Assembly: GCF_003148775.1 (NCBI RefSeq)
Contig: NZ_QGGW01000004.1
Coordinates: 186,001 to 250,000, forward strand
DNA from: Roseicyclus mahoneyensis
GTDB lineage: Bacteria; Pseudomonadota; Alphaproteobacteria; Rhodobacterales; Rhodobacteraceae
Direction: 5' to 3'
Length of the DNA: 64,000 nt
This document shows positions 16,097 to 26,132 of the stretch, in pieces. Position numbers and translations under genes: made by a program. Numbering within the stretch: position 1 is the stretch's first letter; every line of letters starts with the position of its first letter. The notes under the pieces are model-generated. The model did not search any database. It saw only the letters and a program-made list of their open reading frames with translations, and was not told the origin of the DNA.

Positions 16097-17146
16097 ATGC
16101 CCCGTAGGCCCCGCAAGACCATGCCCACAGCCCTGAAAGACCCGCCAGCGGCTTCCCCTCCGCAGCCCTTCAACATCGTGATCGTGGCGCAGGCGGGGCG
16201 GCTGGAATACGAGGCCGTGTTGTTTGCTGCGTCCTTTCGTGCCTTCAACCCGGCCTTTCCCGGCAAGTTCCTGATCGCTGAGCCGCAACCCGGCCCGCGC
16301 TGGTCGCGTGACCCCCGGATATCCGATACGGCCCTGCGGAGCCTTCTGACCGAGGATTTAGGCGCGACGATCCTGCCCTTCGAGAGCCACCATTTCGGCG
16401 ACAGCTACCCCTATGGCAACAAGATCGAGATGCTGTCCGCGCTGCCCGCCGGCGAACCCTTCGTGTTCTTCGACACCGACACGCTCATCACCGGCGACCT
16501 GACCGAGGTGCCCTTCGATTTCGACCGCCCCTCGGCCTCGCGCCGCGTCGAAGGCACATGGCCCGAGATCGAACTTTACGGCCCCGGCTACACCGCGACC
16601 TGGAAATCGCTCTACGACCGGTTCGGGCTCGATTTCGAAACCACGCTCGACCTCAACTGGCCCGACGAATACTGGCGGCGCTACCTCTACTTCAACGCGG
16701 GCTTCTTCTATTACCGCGACCCGGCGGAATTCGGGCGGCGCTTTCTCGACTACGCGCGGTCGATCCGCGACGACCGCCCGGCGGAATTGGTGTGCCAGTC
16801 GCTCGACCCCTGGCTTGACCAGATCGCCCTGCCGCTGGTCATCCACGGGCTGGGCGGCGGGCGCGACGCGCTCGCCCCGGGCTTTCTCGATGGCAGCCAT
16901 TCCTGCCACTATCGCGTCCTGCCCTTGGCCTATGCGCGCGAAGATCAGCGCGTGATCGACACGCTCGAACGCATCAGCGCCCCCAACAAGATCAAGAAGG
17001 TCCTCAAGGGCTACGACCCGATCAAGCGGATGATCTATCAGGGCAAGGGCGCCAAGGCGCGCGCGCTGTTCGACCGGGCGAACCTGCCGCGCAAGGAACA
17101 GGTGATCCGCAACACGCTCAAGCGCGAGAAACTCTGGCTGCGGTGA
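16097..17146 (+). CDS. Hypothetical protein with GT-A-like DTD motif
   Basis: About 349 residues; ATG at 16097 or 16121 are both possible. Features: a first strand FNIVIVAQAGRLEYEAVLFAASF, then NKIEMLSA, then GEPFVFFDTDTLITGDL with a DxD motif in hydrophobic context, then YFNAGFFYYRDP, a typical arrangement of nucleotide-diphospho-sugar transferases. The C-terminus is basic (KIKKVLKGYDPIKRMIYQGKG). I recall similar uncharacterised proteins in Rhodobacterales. No signal peptide. It follows the sugar transferase by 44 bp and may share a polysaccharide role; substrate unknown. Confidence 0.65.
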   Translation: MPRRPRKTMPTALKDPPAASPPQPFNIVIVAQAGRLEYEAVLFAASFRAFNPAFPGKFLIAEPQPGPRWSRDPRISDTALRSLLTEDLGATILPFESHHFGDSYPYGNKIEMLSALPAGEPFVFFDTDTLITGDLTEVPFDFDRPSASRRVEGTWPEIELYGPGYTATWKSLYDRFGLDFETTLDLNWPDEYWRRYLYFNAGFFYYRDPAEFGRRFLDYARSIRDDRPAELVCQSLDPWLDQIALPLVIHGLGGGRDALAPGFLDGSHSCHYRVLPLAYAREDQRVIDTLERISAPNKIKKVLKGYDPIKRMIYQGKGAKARALFDRANLPRKEQVIRNTLKREKLWLR

Positions 17147-17162
17147 CATCTGAAAGACAAAC

Positions 17163-17184
17163 GGCCCCACCGATGGGTGAGGCC
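17163..17184 (-). terminator. Terminator between convergent genes (clpX side)
   Basis: Stem GGCCCCACC (17163-17171) and GGTGAGGCC (17176-17184) with a 4-nt loop and one mismatch. On the minus strand it is followed by GTTTGTCTTT, fitting termination of clpX; the GT-A-like gene converges from the other side. Confidence 0.6.
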
Positions 17185-17208
17185 GCAAGGTAAGTTACGA
17201 TCGCAAGG

Positions 17209-18477
17209 TTATCCGGCGGTCGCCGGCTCGTCCTTTTTCTTGCGCTCCGCATAGATCATCAGCGGCTGCGCGTCCGAGGTCACGGCTTCCTCGTTCACCA
17301 CGACCTCTTGCACGCCTTCGGTGCTGGGCAGGTCGAACATGGTGTTGAGCAAGATGTCTTCCATGATCGAGCGCAGGCCGCGCGCGCCGGTCTTGCGGGC
17401 GATGGCGCGCTTGGCGATGGCTTTCAGCGCATCGTCGGTGAACTTGAGCTTCACGTCCTCGAGCTCGAACAGGCGCTGGTATTGCTTGACCAGCGCGTTC
17501 TTGGGCTCGGTCAGGATGGTGACCAGCGCGGGCTCGTCCAGATCCTCGAGCGTTGCGATCACGGGCAGGCGGCCGACGAATTCCGGGATCAGGCCGAATT
17601 TCAGCAGATCCTCGGGCTCCAGTTCCTTGAAATACTCGCCCACGGTCTTCGACGCCGGGTCGCGCACATCGGCACCAAAGCCCATGGCGCTACCCTTGCC
17701 ACGCTGCGCGATGATCTTGTCGAGGCCCGCAAAGGCGCCGCCGCAGATGAACAGGATGTTGGTCGTGTCGACCTGCAGGAATTCCTGCTGCGGATGCTTG
17801 CGCCCACCCTGCGGGGGAACACTGGCGACCGTGCCCTCCATGATCTTGAGCAGCGCTTGCTGCACACCTTCGCCCGACACATCCCGCGTAATCGACGGGT
17901 TGTCGGACTTGCGCGTGATCTTGTCGACCTCGTCGATGTAGACGATGCCGCGCTGCGCGCGCTCGACGTTGTATTCGCTGGCCTGCAAAAGCTTGAGGAT
18001 GATGTTTTCCACATCCTCGCCCACATATCCCGCCTCGGTCAGGGTCGTCGCATCGGCCATGGTGAAGGGCACATCAAGGATGCGCGCCAAGGTCTGCGCC
18101 AGAAGCGTCTTGCCGCAGCCAGTCGGGCCGATCAGCAGAATGTTCGACTTGGACAATTCGATGTCGGATTTGCCCGAATTGTTGAGCCGTTTGTAGTGGT
18201 TATGGACCGCGACGGACAGCACGCGCTTGGCATGCATCTGGCCGATGACGTAATCATCCAGCACATCGCAGATCTCCAGCGGGGTCGGCACGCCGTCCGA
18301 GGATTTGAGGCCCGAGGTCTTCGTTTCCTCGCGGATGATGTCCATGCACAGCTCGACGCATTCATCGCAGATGAAAACCGTCGGCCCGGCGATCAGTTTG
18401 CGGACCTCGTGCTGGCTCTTGCCACAAAACGAGCAGTAGAGCGTGTTTTTCGAGTCGCTGCCGGATGAAGTCGCCAT
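17209..18477 (-). CDS. clpX: ATP-dependent Clp protease ATP-binding subunit ClpX
   Basis: 422 residues from the ATG at 18477 with SD AAGGTGG; a GTG at 18486 is in frame but less likely. Domains: N-terminal C4 zinc finger (YCSFCGKS...[10 protein letters not shown]), AAA+ with Walker [15 protein letters not shown], Walker [11 protein letters not shown], the GYVGEDVE pore loop, sensor/RKH-like [12 protein letters not shown], and the C-terminal small domain [12 protein letters not shown]. It unfolds tagged substrates and feeds them to ClpP. It lies 165 bp downstream of clpP on the same strand with a hairpin between, so it may have its own promoter as well. Confidence 0.98.
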   Translation of the reverse strand: MATSSGSDSKNTLYCSFCGKSQHEVRKLIAGPTVFICDECVELCMDIIREETKTSGLKSSDGVPTPLEICDVLDDYVIGQMHAKRVLSVAVHNHYKRLNNSGKSDIELSKSNILLIGPTGCGKTLLAQTLARILDVPFTMADATTLTEAGYVGEDVENIILKLLQASEYNVERAQRGIVYIDEVDKITRKSDNPSITRDVSGEGVQQALLKIMEGTVASVPPQGGRKHPQQEFLQVDTTNILFICGGAFAGLDKIIAQRGKGSAMGFGADVRDPASKTVGEYFKELEPEDLLKFGLIPEFVGRLPVIATLEDLDEPALVTILTEPKNALVKQYQRLFELEDVKLKFTDDALKAIAKRAIARKTGARGLRSIMEDILLNTMFDLPSTEGVQEVVVNEEAVTSDAQPLMIYAERKKKDEPATAG

Positions 18478-18519
18478 ATCGTCCACCTTGATCGGTCATT
18501 CGGGACCCGCGTGGCCCCG

Positions 18520-18540
18520 GGCCCGGGCAAACCCCGGGCC
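18520..18540 (-). terminator. GC-rich hairpin between clpP and clpX
   Basis: Perfect 8-bp stem GGCCCGGG (18520-18527) and CCCGGGCC (18533-18540), 5-nt loop, no long T-run. It may be a partial terminator or mRNA-stability element that sets clpX levels. Confidence 0.4.
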
Positions 18541-18642
18541 GAAATCTCTGGAAAGCCTAGAACAGGCGGGCAGTCATCACAATGTCAAATTCCCCCGGAT
18601 CGCGGCGCGGGAACAGCCCTGTGATCGAAGGGATCTGGGCGC

Positions 18643-19272
18643 TCACTTGCCCTCGGCCGCGTCGGTCTTGCGGGTCGCGACGATCTCGTCGATGTGGCCC
18701 CATGCCTTGGCTTCCTCGGGTGTCATCCACTTGTCGCGGTCCAGCGCCTGGCGCACCGTATCGTAATCCTGGCCGGTGTGCCGCATGTAGAGCTGGTAGA
18801 ACCGCTCGCGTGTCGCCTCGATGTGGCGCGACTGGATCAAGATATCCTCTGCCGTGCCCTGGCTGCCACCCGAGGGCTGGTGGACCAGAAATTCCGAGTT
18901 CGGCAGGGAAAAGCGCATGCCCTTCTCGCCACCCAAAGCGATCACCGACCCCATCGAGGCCGCCAGTCCGCAGACCAGCGTCGACACCTTGGGTTTGATG
19001 TATTGCATCGTGTCGTAGATGCTCATCCCTGCGATCACCGATCCGCCGGGCGAGTTGATGTACATCGAGATCTCCTTCGACGGGTTCTCCGCCTCCAGAT
19101 GCAAAAGCTGTGCCACGACCAATGTGGCCATCCCGTCATGGACCGGCCCGTTGACGAAGATGATGCGCTCCTTGAGCAGGCGCGAGAAAATGTCATAGGC
19201 CCGTTCGCCGCGGCTGGTCTGCTCGACCACCATGGGCACAAGGTTCATGTATTGCTGTGTCGGATCGATCAT
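18643..19272 (-). CDS. clpP: ATP-dependent Clp protease proteolytic subunit ClpP
   Basis: 209 residues. Serine protease of the ClpXP complex. The catalytic Ser is in [11 protein letters not shown], the His in [12 protein letters not shown], and the Asp follows in the DRDKWM region. The N-terminus [17 protein letters not shown] and [12 protein letters not shown] are typical. The start ATG at 19272 fits the usual length. It is upstream of clpX in the normal order. Confidence 0.98.
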   Translation of the reverse strand: MIDPTQQYMNLVPMVVEQTSRGERAYDIFSRLLKERIIFVNGPVHDGMATLVVAQLLHLEAENPSKEISMYINSPGGSVIAGMSIYDTMQYIKPKVSTLVCGLAASMGSVIALGGEKGMRFSLPNSEFLVHQPSGGSQGTAEDILIQSRHIEATRERFYQLYMRHTGQDYDTVRQALDRDKWMTPEEAKAWGHIDEIVATRKTDAAEGK

Positions 19273-19619
19273 GGCGGCCTGCCTCGAATGCGTTTCGCGT
19301 GTTGCCCTTCAGTCTTAGTTGCGGGTGGGGGGGGCTGCAAGGGCGGGAGGTCATTTCCGTGCTGCCGCAAGGCAGGCCGGGTCGATCCCGCAAGCCGCCG
19401 AGAAGCCTTTCCGGGCACCCACATCGGAAAAAGGTGCCATGCAGATCAGGCCACCGGGCAGGTAGGATCGACGCAAGCCAGATCAGGCGGGTGAGCATGG
19501 GGCGCGCATGTCGGCGGTAGGGTGGGCGGGCTACGGACAAGCACTTGTAATGCATGACATGAAGAAACATTCCGGCGGTAGCCCACTGAGTTCGTGCCAA
19601 ACCGACTGCATGTCCACGA
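19273..19619. other. Intergenic region upstream of clpP
   Basis: 347 bp without a credible gene. It presumably contains the clpP promoter (minus strand). A run of eight G lies near 19327-19334. Nothing else identifiable; open frames across it are antisense or composition artefacts. Confidence 0.5.
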
Positions 19620-20411
19620 TCACCGTTCCAGCCGATACCGCGCCATATCCCGCAAAAGCGCGATGAAGCCATCGGTTTGCGCACTCAGATCGACTTCGCC
19701 CAGTGCGGCCGTCGCGGCGGATGCGTCGCCGACGGTGCCCTTGGGGTTCAAGTCATTGGACAGCCAGGCCAGATTGGCCTCGGCCATATGATAGGCCAGC
19801 TTGGCCGAGCCCTGTCGCAGCGCAGTCTGGCGGCTGTCGAAATCCTCAACGAAATCGGACTGCACCAGATCGGGGCGGCTGGCCAGCATCATCGAGGTTT
19901 CCGACAAGCCGCCGTGTATGTCCACCATCGGTCCTTCGGGATACTCATAGACCCGCGCGCCGCCCAGACGTGTCCATGAGGTCGTCGCCACCGCCATGCC
20001 CAAGGTCTGGCGCAATTCGCGGGCCACGATCTCCATCGGGGGGATGTTGCCGCCATGGCTGGTGACGATGACCATCTTGGCGACGCCCGCGCGCGCCACG
20101 CTTTGCCCGATCTCGATCCAGACCTTGATCGCGGTTTCCCATGTCAGGGTCAATGTACCCGGAAATTCAATATGTTCGTTCGATTTGCAGACCTGTTGCA
20201 CCGGCAGGAAAGTGGCGGGCAGATCGCCGGGCAGGGCCGCGACAACGCGGCCAACCATCGCCTCGGCCAGGATCGCATCGACGCCCACGGGCAGATGGGG
20301 CCCGTGCTGTTCGATCGCCGCGATCGGCAGGACGGCGATCCAGTCCGACGTGTCGGACAGGGAAAATTCGCGCGTGGTCATCTCGCGCCACAGGGGCTTT
20401 GGCAGGGTCAT
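19620..20411 (-). CDS. Creatininase-family amidohydrolase
   Basis: 263 residues from the ATG at 20411, supported by SD GGAGGA. The metal-binding pattern of the creatininase/MftE/ArfB family is present: LPIAAIEQHGPHLPVGVDAILAE (Glu, His, Asp ligands), VTSHGGNIPPME, and VDIHGGLSETSMML (His, Glu). Members are Zn/Mn-dependent hydrolases of cyclic or linear amides, including creatinine amidohydrolase, but the substrate cannot be told from sequence. Monocistronic on the minus strand; no creatine or sarcosine genes adjoin it. Cytoplasmic. Confidence 0.88.
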   Translation of the reverse strand: MTLPKPLWREMTTREFSLSDTSDWIAVLPIAAIEQHGPHLPVGVDAILAEAMVGRVVAALPGDLPATFLPVQQVCKSNEHIEFPGTLTLTWETAIKVWIEIGQSVARAGVAKMVIVTSHGGNIPPMEIVARELRQTLGMAVATTSWTRLGGARVYEYPEGPMVDIHGGLSETSMMLASRPDLVQSDFVEDFDSRQTALRQGSAKLAYHMAEANLAWLSNDLNPKGTVGDASAATAALGEVDLSAQTDGFIALLRDMARYRLER

Positions 20412-20520
20412 GTCATCCTCCGGTTTGAGGCACATGGGCGCAGGGCGCGCGCGCTGTCTACAGGGTGCGGGACACAACCGCACAGACTTCACGCTTTCCG
20501 CCTAATTGTTGAGCAATCGT

Positions 20521-21531
20521 TCAGCCCAAAGCCTCCAACCCGGCCGCGGCATAATCGGGCACCAGCGCGCCCAGCCTCAGCCCCCGCTCGGGGTCGGAGG
20601 CCGTGCCGTCAAGCGCGCGCTTCTTCACGCCCTGCAAGATCGCGGCCATGCGAAAGAAGCAAAAACCGACGTAGAAACCGAAATTGTCGATCCGCGCCAA
20701 CCCCATGCGGTCGCAATAGGCGGCCACGACCACCTCATCCGATGGCAGGCCCAAGGCGGCCCGGCCGACGCCGCGCAACCCCCGCCCCTGATCGCCCGGC
20801 GGCATCTGCCATTGCATGATCACGGCGGCCAGATCGGCGAAGGGATGGCCGATGGTGCTGAGCTCCCAATCCAGAACCGCCGCGATGCGTGGCGCGTCGG
20901 GCGCAAAGAGCAGGTTGTCGATCCGGTAATCGCCATGGACCAGCGTGGCGCGCCCGTCATCTTGCGGACAGGCGACATCGAGCGCGGCCATCAGCCCATC
21001 CATCGCAAGGATCACCCCGGTTTCGGACGCGCGATATTGCTGCGACCAGCGGTCGATCTGGCGGCGGTAATAATTGCCGCGCGGGCCGTAGTCCGACAGG
21101 CCTGTGGCGGTCAGATCAATTTTATGGATTGCCGCAAGAACGCGCCCCATCTCGTTGATGTAGCTTGCTCTTTCGCCCATCAGAACGTCGAGCAGGCGGG
21201 GATCGTCGAAACAGCGCCCCGAAACGTGATCCATCAGGTAGAAGGCCGATCCGATCACGCCCGCATCCTCGCACAACGCAATCATCGGGGCCACGGGAAC
21301 ATCCGATCCGGCCAGCGCGCACTGGACGCGAAATTCCCGCTCGACGGCATGGGCGGATTTCAGCAGCGCCCCGGCGGGCTTGCGCCGCAACACCCAAGCC
21401 TTGTGCGCGGACTTTAGAAGATAGGTGGGGTTCGACTGGCCCCCACTGAATTTCTCGGCCGACAGAGGGACTTGGATGTCGATCCCCTGCCCCGCCATCC
21501 AGCGCGCCACGGCCTCCAGATCAAGGCTCAT
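20521..21531 (-). CDS. Phosphotransferase family protein (ACAD10-like, APH fold)
   Basis: 336 residues from the ATG at 21531 ([14 protein letters not shown]). The open frame extends another 127 codons, but that part is a shadow of the acyl-CoA dehydrogenase gene. Aminoglycoside-phosphotransferase-like kinase fold: KFSGGQSNPTYLL (nucleotide loop), WVLRRKP (Lys), LVHGDYRIDNLLF (catalytic HGDxxxxN) and AVLDWELSTIGHP (DWE metal motif). Such proteins occur beside acyl-CoA dehydrogenases and resemble the human ACAD10/11 kinase domain, thought to phosphorylate 4-hydroxy acids or their CoA esters. The ATGA overlap with the dehydrogenase supports a joint function. Confidence 0.87.
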   Translation of the reverse strand: MSLDLEAVARWMAGQGIDIQVPLSAEKFSGGQSNPTYLLKSAHKAWVLRRKPAGALLKSAHAVEREFRVQCALAGSDVPVAPMIALCEDAGVIGSAFYLMDHVSGRCFDDPRLLDVLMGERASYINEMGRVLAAIHKIDLTATGLSDYGPRGNYYRRQIDRWSQQYRASETGVILAMDGLMAALDVACPQDDGRATLVHGDYRIDNLLFAPDAPRIAAVLDWELSTIGHPFADLAAVIMQWQMPPGDQGRGLRGVGRAALGLPSDEVVVAAYCDRMGLARIDNFGFYVGFCFFRMAAILQGVKKRALDGTASDPERGLRLGALVPDYAAAGLEALG

Positions 21532-22763
21532 CGCCCGAGGTTCGAATACTTGCGCAACTCGGCCCGCGCGACCTGCCGCCGGTGAACGGCATCCGGGCCA
21601 TCGGCCAGCCTGAGCGTGCGCAAATCGGTGTAGATCGCCGCCAGCGGCGTATCCTGACTGAGGCCGGTCGCGCCATGGATCTGCATCGCCTCGTCCACGA
21701 CCTTGAGCGCCATCAAGGGGGCCTGAACCTTGATCTTGGAAATCCACGGCTGAGCCGCGCGCACGCCTGCATGATCCATCATCCACGCGGCCTTGAGACA
21801 CAAAAGCCGCGTCATCTCGATCTCGATCCGTGCATTGGCGATGATGTCGTAATTCGCGCCCAGTTCTGCCAGCGGCTTGCCGAAGGCCTCGCGCGCAAGC
21901 GCCCTTTTGCACATCAGTTCAAGGGCATATTCCGCCCGCCCGATGGCGCGCATGCAATGGTGGATGCGCCCCGGGCCCAGCCGCCCCTGCGCCACCTCGA
22001 ACCCGCGCCCCTCGCCCAGCACCACGGCGTCTTGGCGCACGCGCACATCGGTAAAGCGGATGTGCATGTGTCCATGCGGCGCGTCGTCATGGCCAAAGAC
22101 CTGCATGGGGCGGATCTTTTCGATGCCCGCGCTGTCTGCGGGCACCAGAAGCATGGTGTGGCGGGCGTGTTTCGGCGCGTCAGGCTCGGTGCAGGCCATC
22201 ACGATGAAGAGCGTACAGCGCGGATCGCCCGCACCCGTCGCCCAGTATTTCTCGCCGTTTAGAACGTAGTCTTCACCTTGCCGTTCGCATTTGAGCGAAA
22301 TTTGGGTGGCATCCGATGAGGCAACACCGGGTTCGGTCATCAGGTAGGCCGACCGCCTCTCGCCCGCCATCAGGCCGGGCAGCCAGCGCGCCTTTTGCGG
22401 CGCGGTGCCGTAGCGTTCCAGCACCTCCATGTTGCCGGTGTCGGGCGCGTTGCAATTGAAGATCTCAGGGGCAAGGCTGACCGCGCCCATTTCCTCGGCC
22501 AGATAGGCATAGTCGACCGTCGACAGGCCATGGCCCTTGTCGCTGTCCGTCAGCCAGAAATTCCAGAACCCGCGCGCCTGCGCCCTGCCCTTGAGGTCCG
22601 ACAGGATCTCGATCTGGCGGGCTGTCAGCGCGAAGCGGTCGCCCGACGGATGACGCCCCACCTCGCCATGAAACTCGGCGTCGAGCGGCGCGATCTCCTC
22701 GCGCACCATGCGGCGCACGGCCTCGACCAGCGGCCGCACATGATCGCTCAGCCCAAGATCCAT
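21528..22763 (-). CDS. Acyl-CoA dehydrogenase (ACAD10/11-associated type)
   Basis: 411 residues, full length. FAD-dependent acyl-CoA dehydrogenase: [21 protein letters not shown] (FAD/substrate loop), [44 protein letters not shown] split over the C-terminal helical domain, and [16 protein letters not shown] near the end. The architecture matches the bacterial partners of ACAD10-like kinases. It is the first gene of a two-gene operon with the phosphotransferase (4-bp overlap) and is divergent from glutaryl-CoA dehydrogenase with 108 bp between. Confidence 0.9.
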   Translation of the reverse strand: MDLGLSDHVRPLVEAVRRMVREEIAPLDAEFHGEVGRHPSGDRFALTARQIEILSDLKGRAQARGFWNFWLTDSDKGHGLSTVDYAYLAEEMGAVSLAPEIFNCNAPDTGNMEVLERYGTAPQKARWLPGLMAGERRSAYLMTEPGVASSDATQISLKCERQGEDYVLNGEKYWATGAGDPRCTLFIVMACTEPDAPKHARHTMLLVPADSAGIEKIRPMQVFGHDDAPHGHMHIRFTDVRVRQDAVVLGEGRGFEVAQGRLGPGRIHHCMRAIGRAEYALELMCKRALAREAFGKPLAELGANYDIIANARIEIEMTRLLCLKAAWMMDHAGVRAAQPWISKIKVQAPLMALKVVDEAMQIHGATGLSQDTPLAAIYTDLRTLRLADGPDAVHRRQVARAELRKYSNLGR

Positions 22764-22871
22764 CGCGACCCTCCCCCTGCCAGATGCGCGAGATCGACGC
22801 TACCGGGCGACGCGGGGTTGCACAACCGGTGCAAATGCTATGAATCAAGCCACCCCATCAGGAGACCCGCC

Positions 22872-24086
22872 ATGCCCGACGGACAAAGCCGCCACACCGG
22901 ACCCTCGCTTGCCCCTTTCGACTGGGCCGATCCCTTCCACCTCGCCGAGCAGTTGTCGGAAGAGGAACGGATGGTCGCCAACAGCGCGCGGGCCTATGCG
23001 CAGGACAAACTGATGCCGCGCGTCACCGACGCCTATCTGAACGAACGCGTCGCCCCCGAGATCTTTGCCGAGATGGGCGCGATGGGCCTTCTGGGCGTGA
23101 CCATCCCCGAGGAATACGGCGGGCTTGGCGCGGGCTATGTCACCTATGGCCTTGTCGCGCGTGAGGTCGAGCGCGTCGACAGCGGCTACCGCTCGATGAT
23201 GTCGGTTCAATCGAGCCTCGTGATGTATCCGATCCACGCCTACGGGTCAGAGGCGCAGAAAGCGAAATACCTGCCAGGACTGGCCGCCGGAACGCTCATC
23301 GGTTGTTTCGGCCTGACCGAACCCGACGCCGGGTCCGACCCCGCGGGGATGAAGACGGTGGCCAAGAAAACCGCCGATGGCTATGTGCTGAACGGCGCCA
23401 AGATGTGGATTTCCAACAGCCCGATCGCCGATGTCTTTGTCGTCTGGGCGAAATCCGAGGCGCATGGCGGCAAGATCCGCGGCTTCGTGCTGGACAAGGG
23501 CATGCCGGGCCTTTCGGCGCCAAAGATCGGCGGGAAACTGTCCCTGCGCGCCAGCGTAACCGGCGAAATCGTGATGAAGGACGTGGCCGTGGGCGAGGAT
23601 GCGCTGCTGCCGGGCGTCGAGGGGCTCAAGGGGCCGTTCGGTTGTCTCAACCGCGCGCGCTACGGCATCGCATGGGGCGTTATGGGCGCGGCCGAGGATG
23701 CGTGGCACCGCGCGCGGCAGTATGGCCTTGACCGGGTGCAGTTCGGGCGGCCCTTGGCGCAGACGCAGCTGTTCCAGAAGAAGCTGGCCGACATGCAGAC
23801 CGAGATCGCGCTTGGGCTGCAAGCCGCCTTGCGCGCGGGCCGGATGATGGACGAGGGCAGTTGCGCGCCCGAGGTCATTTCCCTCATCAAGCGCAACAAT
23901 TGCGGCAAGGCGCTCGATATCGCGCGGGCGGCCCGCGACATGCACGGCGGCAATGGGATCATGGCGGAATACCACGTCATGCGCCATGCCCAGAACCTCG
24001 AGACGGTGAACACCTACGAGGGCACGCATGACGTGCACGCCCTGATCTTGGGCCGCGCGCAGACCGGTTTGCAGGCGTTTTTCTGA
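22872..24086 (+). CDS. gcdH: Glutaryl-CoA dehydrogenase
   Basis: 404 residues from the ATG at 22872, preceded by GGAG. The open frame extends upstream over the neighbour's promoter but is not coding there. Motifs: [38 protein letters not shown] (typical of GcdH), [36 protein letters not shown], and [17 protein letters not shown] with the catalytic Glu. It oxidises and decarboxylates glutaryl-CoA to crotonyl-CoA in lysine and tryptophan breakdown, passing electrons to ETF. Monocistronic; it converges with the choline ABC operon. Confidence 0.93.
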   Translation: MPDGQSRHTGPSLAPFDWADPFHLAEQLSEEERMVANSARAYAQDKLMPRVTDAYLNERVAPEIFAEMGAMGLLGVTIPEEYGGLGAGYVTYGLVAREVERVDSGYRSMMSVQSSLVMYPIHAYGSEAQKAKYLPGLAAGTLIGCFGLTEPDAGSDPAGMKTVAKKTADGYVLNGAKMWISNSPIADVFVVWAKSEAHGGKIRGFVLDKGMPGLSAPKIGGKLSLRASVTGEIVMKDVAVGEDALLPGVEGLKGPFGCLNRARYGIAWGVMGAAEDAWHRARQYGLDRVQFGRPLAQTQLFQKKLADMQTEIALGLQAALRAGRMMDEGSCAPEVISLIKRNNCGKALDIARAARDMHGGNGIMAEYHVMRHAQNLETVNTYEGTHDVHALILGRAQTGLQAFF

Positions 24087-24092
24087 GGCGGC

Positions 24093-25106
24093 TCACATTC
24101 CCAGCCGCGCGGTCACGCTTTCGGGCGTGACCGTGCCGATCACTTCGCCCGCGTCATCCACGGCCAAAGCCGCAGGGCTTTCGGCGAAGCGTTTGAGGAT
24201 CTCGCGCACCGACAGATCGGCCGCGATCCGCGCGCCGGTGCAGGGCATGGGCTGCATCACGTCGCGCGCGGTCAAGACACCCAAGGGGTTCATGTTGGCC
24301 ACAAATTCCGCCACATAACCGTTCGCGGGGCTGGAGAATATCTCGCGCGGCGTCCCGCATTGCACGATCCGCCCGCCCTCCATGATGGCGATGCGGTTGC
24401 CGATCTTGAAGGCCTCGTCGAGGTCATGGCTGACGAAGATGATGGTCCGCTTCAGGTCGCGCTGCAGGTCCAGCAGCTCGTCTTGCAATTTCGACCGGAT
24501 CAGCGGGTCGAGCGCGGAAAACGGCTCGTCCATCAGCAAGATCGGCGCCTCGGTGGCAAAGGCGCGCGCCAGCCCCACGCGTTGCTGCATGCCGCCCGAC
24601 AATTCGCCCACCAGCGCGCCGGCGCGATCCGACAGTCCGACCAGCGCCAGTTGGCGCGCGACGCGGGCCTGCCGCTCCTCCGGCGCAACACCGGCCAGTT
24701 CCAGCCCGAAACCCACATTGTCGCGCACGCTCCGCCAGGGCAGCAGACCGAATTGCTGGAACACCATGGTCACTGCCGTCTGCCGCAACCGCCGCAGGGC
24801 CGCGCCGCGCGCCTCGGTGACATTCACCATCACCTCGCCCACGCGCACCTCCACATGGCCGCGCACCACCGGGTTCAGCGCATTGACCGCACGCAGGAGC
24901 GTGGATTTGCCCGACCCCGACAGACCCATGAGGACAAGGATTTCCCCCTCCTCGACCTCGAGCGAACAATTGTGGACCCCCAGAACCTGCCCCGTGGCGC
25001 CCTGAATCTCGGCCCGGCTCGCGCCATCGTCAGCCCGCGCCAGCGCGGGTTCGGGATCATCCCCGAACATGATGCAGACTTGGTGGAACGTCACTGCGGC
25101 GGTCAT
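24093..25106 (-). CDS. choV: Choline/betaine ABC transporter ATP-binding protein
   Basis: 337 residues from the ATG at 25106, overlapping the permease stop by 4 bp. The frame is open further upstream, but that is a shadow of the permease. QAT-family ATPase: Walker A MGLSGSGKSTLLRA, Q-loop FQQFGLLPWRSV, signature LSGGMQQRVGLARAF, Walker B ILLMDEPFSALDP, H-loop IFVSHDLDEA. The C-terminal part after about 260 (RDVMQPMPCTGARI...EVIGTVTPESV) looks like a CBS-type module used in ProV/OpuAA proteins for ionic-strength sensing. Third gene of choXWV. Confidence 0.92.
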   Translation of the reverse strand: MTAAVTFHQVCIMFGDDPEPALARADDGASRAEIQGATGQVLGVHNCSLEVEEGEILVLMGLSGSGKSTLLRAVNALNPVVRGHVEVRVGEVMVNVTEARGAALRRLRQTAVTMVFQQFGLLPWRSVRDNVGFGLELAGVAPEERQARVARQLALVGLSDRAGALVGELSGGMQQRVGLARAFATEAPILLMDEPFSALDPLIRSKLQDELLDLQRDLKRTIIFVSHDLDEAFKIGNRIAIMEGGRIVQCGTPREIFSSPANGYVAEFVANMNPLGVLTARDVMQPMPCTGARIAADLSVREILKRFAESPAALAVDDAGEVIGTVTPESVTARLGM

Positions 25107-26059
25107 CGGCGGCTCACCCGCAACAGGCGGTCCAATACAATGGCCACGACCACGATGATCAACCCCGCCTCGAACCCCAACCCGGTGTTGACCTGATTGA
25201 GCGCGCGCACCACCGGCACGCCCAGACCGTCGGCACCGACCAGCGCCGCGATCACCACCATCGACAGCGACAGCATGATGGTCTGGTTCAGCCCCGCCAT
25301 GATCTGCGGCGTCGCATAGGGCAGTTCGACCTTCCACAGCTTTTGCCGGGGCGTCGCCCCAAAGGCATCCGCCGCCTCGATCAGCGCCATGGGCGTCGAG
25401 GAAATCCCAAGATGCGTCAGCCGGATCGGCGCGGGCAGCACGAAGATCACCGTCGCGATCAGCCCCGGCACCATGCCGATGCCGAAGAACACGATGGCCG
25501 GGATCAGGTAGACAAAGGTCGGCAGCGTCTGCATCAGGTCCAGAACCGGCCGCATCGCCGCGTATAGCCTCGGCCGGTGCGCCGCCGCGATGCCGATGGG
25601 CACCCCCAGCCCCATGCAGACCACGCAGGCCGACAGCACCAGAGTCAGGCTCTCGGTGGTCTCCTCCCAATAGCCTTGGTTGATAATGAACATGAGGCCC
25701 GCCGCCACCAGCGCCGGTATCCGCCAGCCCCGGTGCACCCACCAGGCCAGCGCGACGAAGATCAGTGTCATCAAGAAGGGATGCCAGCCCGGCGGATAGA
25801 GATACTCGATCTCTGACCGGCGCAGGTCGTAGATCCAGCCGGTATTGGGCGGCTGCTGCAGCAGCGCAAGGATCGCGCCGATCATCACGTTCAGCGCATC
25901 GGCCAGCGCATCGAAGAACCCCGAAAAATTGCGCTGCAACCAGCCAAACCCGTTCGAGGCCGCGTCGCTGACGCGGATCTTGCAGGTGGTCAGCACCTCC
26001 AGCGGGCCAAGCCCCTCGGGCAGGCCATCGCGGCAGGTGGTCAGCCAGTTGAGCATCAT
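25103..26059 (-). CDS. choW: Choline/betaine ABC transporter permease
   Basis: 318 residues (ATGATG start at 26059/26056). ProW-type permease with an extended N-terminus (about 95 residues including LQRNFSGFFDALADAL), five to six membrane segments after that, and the transporter EAA-like loop AADAFGATPRQKLWKVELPYATPQIMAGLNQTI. Signature segments include LMQTLPTFVYLIPAIVFFGIG and AALVGADGLGVPVV. Inner membrane. Second gene of the choXWV operon, separated from choX by a stable hairpin. Confidence 0.92.
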   Translation of the reverse strand: MMLNWLTTCRDGLPEGLGPLEVLTTCKIRVSDAASNGFGWLQRNFSGFFDALADALNVMIGAILALLQQPPNTGWIYDLRRSEIEYLYPPGWHPFLMTLIFVALAWWVHRGWRIPALVAAGLMFIINQGYWEETTESLTLVLSACVVCMGLGVPIGIAAAHRPRLYAAMRPVLDLMQTLPTFVYLIPAIVFFGIGMVPGLIATVIFVLPAPIRLTHLGISSTPMALIEAADAFGATPRQKLWKVELPYATPQIMAGLNQTIMLSLSMVVIAALVGADGLGVPVVRALNQVNTGLGFEAGLIIVVVAIVLDRLLRVSRR

Positions 26060-26080
26060 GGACCCTTCCAGTCGTCACAC

Positions 26081-26111
26081 GGGCGGCGCGGGCACGGGAC
26101 CTGCGCCGCCC
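26081..26111 (-). terminator. Intercistronic hairpin between choX and choW
   Basis: Perfect 9-bp stem GGGCGGCGC (26081-26089) and GCGCCGCCC (26103-26111), loop 13 nt, no T-run. It probably stabilises the choX message or reduces read-through so that binding protein exceeds transporter. Confidence 0.5.
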
Positions 26112-26132
26112 GGTCGGGCGCGTGTCAAGAAC

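Noticed and set aside
24093-26078. A 661-residue fusion of permease region and ATPase
   Set aside because: The first half reads the permease gene in the wrong frame; the real permease is in another frame with transmembrane segments, and the ATPase starts at 25106 with an ATGA overlap.
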